DNA from: Bradysia coprophila
Lineage: Eukaryota; Arthropoda; Insecta; Diptera; Sciaridae
Length of the DNA: 64,000 nt
NCBI RefSeq assembly: GCF_014529535.1
Contig: NW_023503493.1
Location: 16,214,001 to 16,278,000 of the forward strand
Direction: 5' to 3'
Shown here: in pieces, positions 57,695 to 64,000 of the stretch
Numbering within the stretch: position 1 is the stretch's first letter
How the letters are laid out: each line of letters starts with the position of its first letter
Program-made: the position numbers and the translations under genes
Notes under the pieces: generated by a model
Database searches by the model: none
The model's input: only the letters and a program-made list of their open reading frames with translations
What the model was told of the DNA's origin: nothing

Positions 57695-58201
57695 GTTTGC
57701 GCATATGACTTATAAATTATAAGTCAACTTATAACTTATAATTATGAGTTATAATTAAGTGAGCCATAAGTTATAAGTCATGCGGCATAGAGGTAGACTA
57801 CGTAGAGGAAATATGACCGAAATTCATTCAAAAATTATATCACACGCACCACTAACACGAAAACGTCAACTTTGCTTTGCTTTTGACATTATGAGTCCCT
57901 TTACTTTTGACATTATGAGTCCCTTTACTTTTGACATTAAGAGTCCCGTGTACTGTCTGTACACGGAGCTGTCACACACACATTCAAATATATGATTTTT
58001 CATTTTAATTATAAGTTATAAGTCAAACTTCAAATTTCTGTAAAATGTGTCGGAATTTGTAAAAAACGGACAAATTTTACAAAATTTGAAGTTTGACTTT
58101 TAACTTATAACCGCATGACTTATAACTTACAGATCACTTACTTATAACTTATAATTATAAGTTATAAGTTGACTTATAATTTATAAGTCATTTGCGCAAA
58201 C
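57695..58201. repeat. AT-rich inverted repeat, ~0.5 kb
   Basis: GTTTGCGCATATGACTTATA at the left faces TATAAGTCATTTGCGCAAAC at the right. The arms are made of TTATAACTTATAATTATAAG-type sequence that is also self-complementary. The interior has a 24-bp unit (TTTTGACATTATGAGTCCCT plus TTAC) repeated three times at 57881-57952 and a second facing pair of CAAACTTCAAATTT/AAATTTGAAGTTTG. Confidence 0.75.
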
Positions 58202-61200
58202 TCTATATTGGACTCCGCTCTTACCAGCAATAACTTAAGCGGTCGTTGAGCAACCGTTGAAAAGTGGACGTTCGGTTTCCCCGTCATCATCCATTAACTT
58301 AATATTTCATCCAATTTTGGATAGAATTTGCACTTTCCCACAAAACTTGAATACAGTTTGACTGTTGCACATACTTTTCTTTCAAAGAATTTCTGGCATA
58401 TATTGATCAGGTGAGACGACAGCTCTTAAGTAAAGGTAAAAAAAGCCAAATCACTGAAATTTCAAACCGGGGGTAAATATAGTGTAGATACGACCGTGAC
58501 TCTCTACTGTAGCTTTTCAAGCCTAGTTGATATTCAACACAATATTATTTGCATGAAATTTTTGGATATTTTCGAAGAAGAGGTATGTGAGCCGAATTAA
58601 CGTTTTCGATCCTCATAATTTTACTTATGAAAATTATGAGTGAATTTTGCTTATATATTTTGATAGACCGTCAAGTCTGGTCGCTTTGTTTCAATAGTAT
58701 ATCAATGTAAATCCGAGTAGTTCAATGTAGGCATTCCTGGGTTTAGGGATTACTTCCCTATTGGTAATGAAAACGAGTTCGAGTAAAGTTTTTGGTATTT
58801 TTTTTATTATTATCACACACATTTATAAATCAAAGAAAAAAAAAACATTGCAAAACAATCTTTGCATACAGTTCTGGTTGGTTTGGTTTTGTTTTTATAC
58901 AATAAGTAGATCAAAAATATTATTAATAAATATTTACGATAAATATTAGTTTCCACAACGAATAAAATAATTTAGATTTTGTTTTTATAGTGTAAATGTT
59001 AAAGAAGAAGGACCAGCCCTCTACTATTTTCTTTCATTTTTTTTTTAATTTATTGATGGTGGTGGTATCTCATGCCAGATGAGCATACTCTACTTGAGAG
59101 ATTTCATTTACTTTTAATTCTTTTAGTTCAAATTTAATGTTGACATTCATTTTTATCGTAATTCAATTATCATTTTTTTTTGTTTTTGTTTTAATAATTA
59201 TGACTTATTCTTAGCAATATTTTCATTTTAAATTGTAATTTTCATTAATTTTCGGTTGTATTTATTTAATTGATTTTCAACATCCGGAATAGATTTTTTT
59301 TTATAATTTTTCTTTTTAATCAAATATGGTATTGGTCACCAATTTTTCATATAATTTTTCTATTACTCACTAAGCTAAGCTCTAAAATATCTTTGGGCAT
59401 TTTTTTTAAATTAAATTTCCGCACGTAAAAATGATTGAAAACCAATCTGTAATTACTGTTCGCGTAGAAGGTTTTTCTGTGCACGGACAACAGTTTCAAC
59501 GGTCACCGTGCATGGTCTTGGTCAGTTGGGTATGGATTAGAATAGTAATGAAAAGTTAAGTTTTTGTTTGTTTATATTGAACTCGGCTACGTCTCGGTTA
59601 AATAAAATATGCTAACGTCTAGTGTGACATTTATAGCTCGTTCCGACATTACACAGCACGGTACGAAATAGTTATTTGCATCACTTGGATTGAAACCACG
59701 AAATTACAGTATACGTGTGAATTCATATAACGAGAGAATAATTTTTGCATGAGTATGAACGTTTCGTCGAGACGAAGTGGAGTAAGCTCCGCCTTCGTAT
59801 GAAATTTCTCTCTTTGACGAATAACATAAATAAAATCCACCATTAAGGAAAACATCGCCTTGAATCCCTAGACCTGTTTGCAAGGTCTGCTGAGAGAGAA
59901 CTAAAAAAAGTGTGGTTTCCGATAACTTTTGACGCGTGATATTCAGTATTTTCATGGTTTGACGAGTGTAAATATAATTTTCACCCGAATTGCTCACAAA
60001 CCATTTCGGGCAAGTTGTTCACTTTATACCTGAAAAAGGTCTTTTTTTGCAAATGTAAACGCTTTTCACAGTCAATAAAGACCCATAGAACTTAGTAGAA
60101 CTTATTTTGAAGAATTTTAATTTTGAAAATTCTTAAAAAATTCTGGATTTTTTTTCGGATTTTAAAAAAATTTTCAGAAATGAAATTCTTTAAAATGAGC
60201 TCTGCCCACTTAGCGACATTTAGAAAGTAGTTTTCAAAGCTTTTAGAACAGGCTTCTCGTCTGTTAACGATAGCGGTCTTATATGACAAATTAGGGAAAT
60301 ATGTTAAAATGAAGGGAAAATGTACAGCGAACTACTAAAAAAATAATCTGAACATTAGAAGTAGAAGATTTGAAGATGTTTAAATTCAGTGAAATCGGGA
60401 AACATTTCTATTGTATCTGAGTAAAATTGAACTATGTAAGACTGTAGACGTCATTTATTGCTCTGTATAAATAATTTGTCATTTACGTGCGGTGATTTAA
60501 ATCGAACATAGATTTACATTGAAATTACATCTTTTTCTTTGCTAAATGTCTAAATAAACGTAAAACAAAACCATTTCTGTTCATTAATTGTAATCATTTC
60601 CATTCGAATTCTTCATAGCCCCGAGCTCATGCTTTCCTTTAATTTTTTTTATTAACCTCTCAAATTATCGTATTAGAAAGTATGTTGGGCAGGACACGCC
60701 TAATTAAATATTCTAGAAAGTTGCGTTTCCTCGTACAGTTCACACAATTTTTAAACTTTCACATTGCGCGATTTTGATATGTCATTAGAACTGAGAATTG
60801 TCCCAGAAATTGTTTTTGAATTAAGGGTAAATTGTAAAATATTTCGAGTGGAAAAAATTGTTGAAAAGTCCATTGATTGATTAGATTTGTGCAGAAACAT
60901 TCACTGTAAAAATTCCAATGAAACTGTACGGCGATGTTCTTTTGAATAAAGAAAAAGTTACCAGCGAAAAATGTTACTTGTAAGTGTTTCAGTATGAATA
61001 TCCAGAAATTGTGTTATTGTGATCAATGGTTCAGTTACCTATCAATTAAAATGGGTTCTGAGGCGGACGTTACAACGTGCTAGTGACGAGATTTGTGCAT
61101 TTGGCCTTTTATCTTCAATGTTAACATTGAATCATACAACTGGACGGCTATGTGCACGAGCACGATTTCAAAGTTTGGTCGAATTTTAGTTGGAAAGAAC

Positions 61201-61412
61201 TCAAAAATTGTCCCATTAGTTTCTACATCGAATCTCCTTCGCTATGACTACATTCTACTTTTAACTCTTTTTCTGTGTGTAACGGTGTTTCATCCTTGCT
61301 TCTAAATTGGTAAATTGTAATATTGATGGGTTGGTCATGCAGTTTTGTTTGAACTTTTTTTTTTTTTAATTTTACTAATTTTCTTAAACTAAAGAAAAAA
61401 CTTTCCATTCAC

Positions 61413-64000
61413 TTACAACTGAAATGATTTTTTATCGTTATCCGCGTTGCCATAGCAAACGTTCTCATCATTTTCCTGGTCTTTCAACTGACTATTTCTT
61501 TGGCCATTCTTAAGTCTCAAAGTTACTAAATTTGGTTGATTTTGTAAAGCTAAAATTATAAATTTCCCGTCCGGTAAAATTTCACAAGTTGTGACCTGCA
61601 CTGGCGACGTATGAACCGCTAACATTTTGCCTAAAATTTAAAATCAAAAATTGAGTTGAGTCTCAAGATACAGATTTCAGTCGTCCGTGGAATTTACCTG
61701 AATCTAATTCCCACATCCGAACTGACAAATCGCGTCCCTCTTTATCGGCTGACAGCAGCACCCGCCCTTGCGGATCCAATTTCAACGATGTAACGGGCGC
61801 ATTGTGGCCGACCAGAGTATATTTACAATTGCCCGTCACCAAATCCCAAATCAATATTCTCGCGTCTTCGAGACCAGCGATGACGCAAGTGTTTGTTTGC
61901 GATATGGCTATAGATACGGTGTTACACGACGGTTTCCATTTCTTGAACAAAGTGCCGCTCTGTAGGTCATAGACAACGATGAAGTTTGGTGTCGGTTCAT
62001 TCAGTTCCTTAGCGACCACTGATACGTACGAACCCTCGTGTGTAATAGCACTCAGTGCCGTTAAGAAATCGTGGTGCGGAATTCGAAGATCGTACAGAAG
62101 TTTGCGCTGTGACAAGTGCCAAACTAATAGCGGGAACGGTTTTTGCGTCTCATCGCCACAAACTAGAATTCTGTGGCAAACAGGAGATGAATGTTAATAA
62201 TTTTGATATGACCGACAGATGCTTATTTGTTGAGCATGTACCTGCCATCACCAGACACAAGCAATGAGTTCAAGAATCTGTCCTCGCCAGCCTTGAACGT
62301 TGTGATACAATCACCTGATTCCAAATTCATTAGATTCACGTACATACGGTTCCGAGACAGACACACCAAATGCTGTGAATCATGAAGACCAAAGTATGGC
62401 ATTTTCTGATTCATGACACCTTTGAGTGTTACCTAGTCATGAGAAAACGTTGCGATTAAATGAGTCACGTTGTAATAATGTCACCATTCTCACCTTGAAA
62501 GCGCCTTCATTTAAGTCTATCACTTTGATTTCACGGCGACACAATACAGCAGCACCGTAATCACCAACTGGACAGAGAGCGGTCGGTTGTGGTATTCCTT
62601 TCAGTACTCTGACTTTGGTGCATTTCGATACATCCCAAACGCAAATCTCCTCTCTTTCGGTGCTCAACGAAGCCACAAAGTATCCCTTGCCGCCTAGATT
62701 TATGATGGCGTCGTACCCGACAGTTTTTTGATCAATTTCCTCTTCAGCACTTATCAGCTCCTCCAAATAAGGAATCGGAACCACTTTCAATTGCTCCAGC
62801 CATTTAATCACGACCTTATCAGTCCGTACATTACCGTCGGCTGTGCACTGCTTTTCCAAGAATGACGGAAACAATGAATAAAATTGTCGGCCGTCGTAAT
62901 TTAATGAACGAATGTTGGTCGTTAGGAACCGCACTAAAAGCTGTAAATGTTTGTTCGACTTCAGTTGGGCGTTCCCACACAAGTATATGTCGTTCAAAAT
63001 GTGGATGCATCCGGTTGCAACAAGTTTGTTGTATATCCAATTTATGTCGGTGAGATAGGATGACGAAGCGTACGATTTTTCGTCATTCTTAAATGCATGA
63101 TAAGGCAGTTCAATGAACTTTTTCTTATTGTAACTGGAAAATAAGATTTTTCGGTTAGGTGATGTCTCTGAAAGCAATTAGGTGTAACGTCTCACTTACC
63201 ATTTCAATTTGCCATTTTTACTGGTTATCTCACTGTCCTGACTGGTGTAATAATCAAGAAGCAATTTATGCGAATGTTTCAGTTGTTTTTCGTAGCGTTT
63301 TGCAGCAATCGTTCGTAACGTCTTGTCTATCAGCATTATCGAATTGGTGTGCAATAACATTGGTCCCATAATCCAGCAAAATTTAATCCATACACTCGAC
63401 GGATGTTCTAAATGAAATTCGGAAGGTCAGACTTTGTGTATAAATTCTGGCAACAGTGACACCTACTTTCCACCAATTTTGATTGTTCCAATAGTTCAGT
63501 GATCTCCGATTCCAGAACTCCATCACGCGATGCAACAATTAGTGAAATCAGAAATTTGGTAACGTCAACGTCGAATTGGTTTTCTAGTATTTCGAATACT
63601 TTATCACAAATATTGGCTAAGCTTATGTCTTTCAAATCGAATTCGCCAAGCCATGCCAACCACCAGAAAATCTATTGTAAAAATTCAACCGATCAAACTG
63701 ACTATCCATGTCCATTCGAATGCCTCTATTACCTTAGCCTGAAGTGGAATTTTCTCGATACTACTCTGCCAGTCCTCTGGTAAATGCAAGACACCGTTAG
63801 CCGCATAGAAATCACCACCACCAAACAACAGCACATCCTTCCACTGATCTATTGAGAATTGATTTAGATGAACGAATTGCGTCACATTCAGCTTCTCCTT
63901 GAGTATTTTCAGTAAGCCATCGTCATTTTCCAATTTATCCAGATTGCCGGCCTCGGACGAAATGGTTAGAATAATTTTCACATTATCCGGCAACTGTGTC
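61413..64000 (-). CDS. NACHT/WD-repeat (NWD-type) protein, C-terminal part
   Basis: Seven 3' exons on the minus strand, cut by the window's right edge: >64000-63733, 63671-63467, 63407-63200, 63133-62494, 62432-62242, 62170-61698 and 61630-61413, all in phase, about 734 residues to the TAA at 61413-61415. The N-terminal visible part (LPDNVKIILTISSE, IFWWLAWLGEFDL, LISLIVASRDGVLESEITEL, then KFIELPYHAF) follows the region after the NTPase of NACHT/STAND proteins of the NWD1/NWD2 type. It is followed by WD-like repeats with EEICVWDVSKCTKVRVLKG, ARILIWDLVTGNCKYTLVGH and LSVRMWELDSG, i.e. a beta-propeller. The NACHT P-loop would lie beyond the window. The C-terminus is hydrophilic (QENDENVCYGNADNDKK). 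Family members are cytosolic signalling scaffolds; the specific role here is unknown. Confidence 0.8.

Larger units (their letters stand above)
56516..61412. other. gene-free region between Hasp-like and NWD-like genes
   Basis: No supported gene. It contains a 146/149-bp direct repeat (56953-57098 and 57429-57577), a large AT-rich inverted repeat (57695-58201) with a 24-bp tandem repeat inside it, and long T-rich low-complexity stretches (58790-59420). The promoter of the Hasp-like gene should lie just above 56515, but no distinct core element was identified. Confidence 0.55.

Overview
This is a window of AT-rich nuclear DNA from an insect, most likely a dipteran and perhaps a lower (nematoceran) fly. 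The basis is the insect-like genes with many 50-70 bp GT-AG introns, the TCAGT-type initiator sequences, the high load of small inverted-repeat transposons and the non-LTR retrotransposon tails. The species assignment is inference.

Layout. (1) Positions 1-14.6 kb hold no convincing complete gene: repeats, MITEs, one orphan signal-peptide exon on the minus strand (9073-9121) and a retrotransposon 3' end. (2) 14690-20883, plus strand: a complete six-exon DNA polymerase delta subunit 2 gene whose 4.5 kb third intron carries inverted-repeat elements. (3) 21-26 kb: a very large foldback element (22294-25825) with nearly identical arms, each containing the same 116-codon ORF, and nested MITEs in the loop. 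(4) 26.5-38.2 kb, plus strand: a tandem family of four three-exon genes for small secreted proteins that I do not recognise. They share a signal-peptide exon, a low-complexity or repetitive middle and a hydrophobic C-terminal domain in which prolines recur at 3, 4, 7 or 11 residue spacing. Three motifs recur in all four upstream regions. This is the best candidate for an undescribed system. (5) 42.3-56.5 kb, minus strand: a 23-exon gene whose phases close perfectly into 1,678 residues (signal peptide, acidic stretch, WAP, 8 CCP, basic cleavage sites, 5 CCP, Ig, 4 CCP). It resembles the synaptic-cleft scaffold Hasp/LEV-9 joined to a Hikaru genki-like half. A complete four-exon membrane JmjC/cupin gene sits inside one of its introns on the same strand. 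(6) 56.5-61.4 kb: gene-free, with direct and inverted repeats. (7) 61413 to the window end, minus strand: the 3' seven exons of a NACHT/WD-repeat (NWD-type) gene.

The genes do not form one pathway. The four-gene cluster is a local expansion with shared control sequences, embedded in and flanked by mobile elements. The others look like separate conserved or nervous-system genes. Exon borders were worked out by hand from GT/AG sites, reading phase and domain continuity; no alignment was run.
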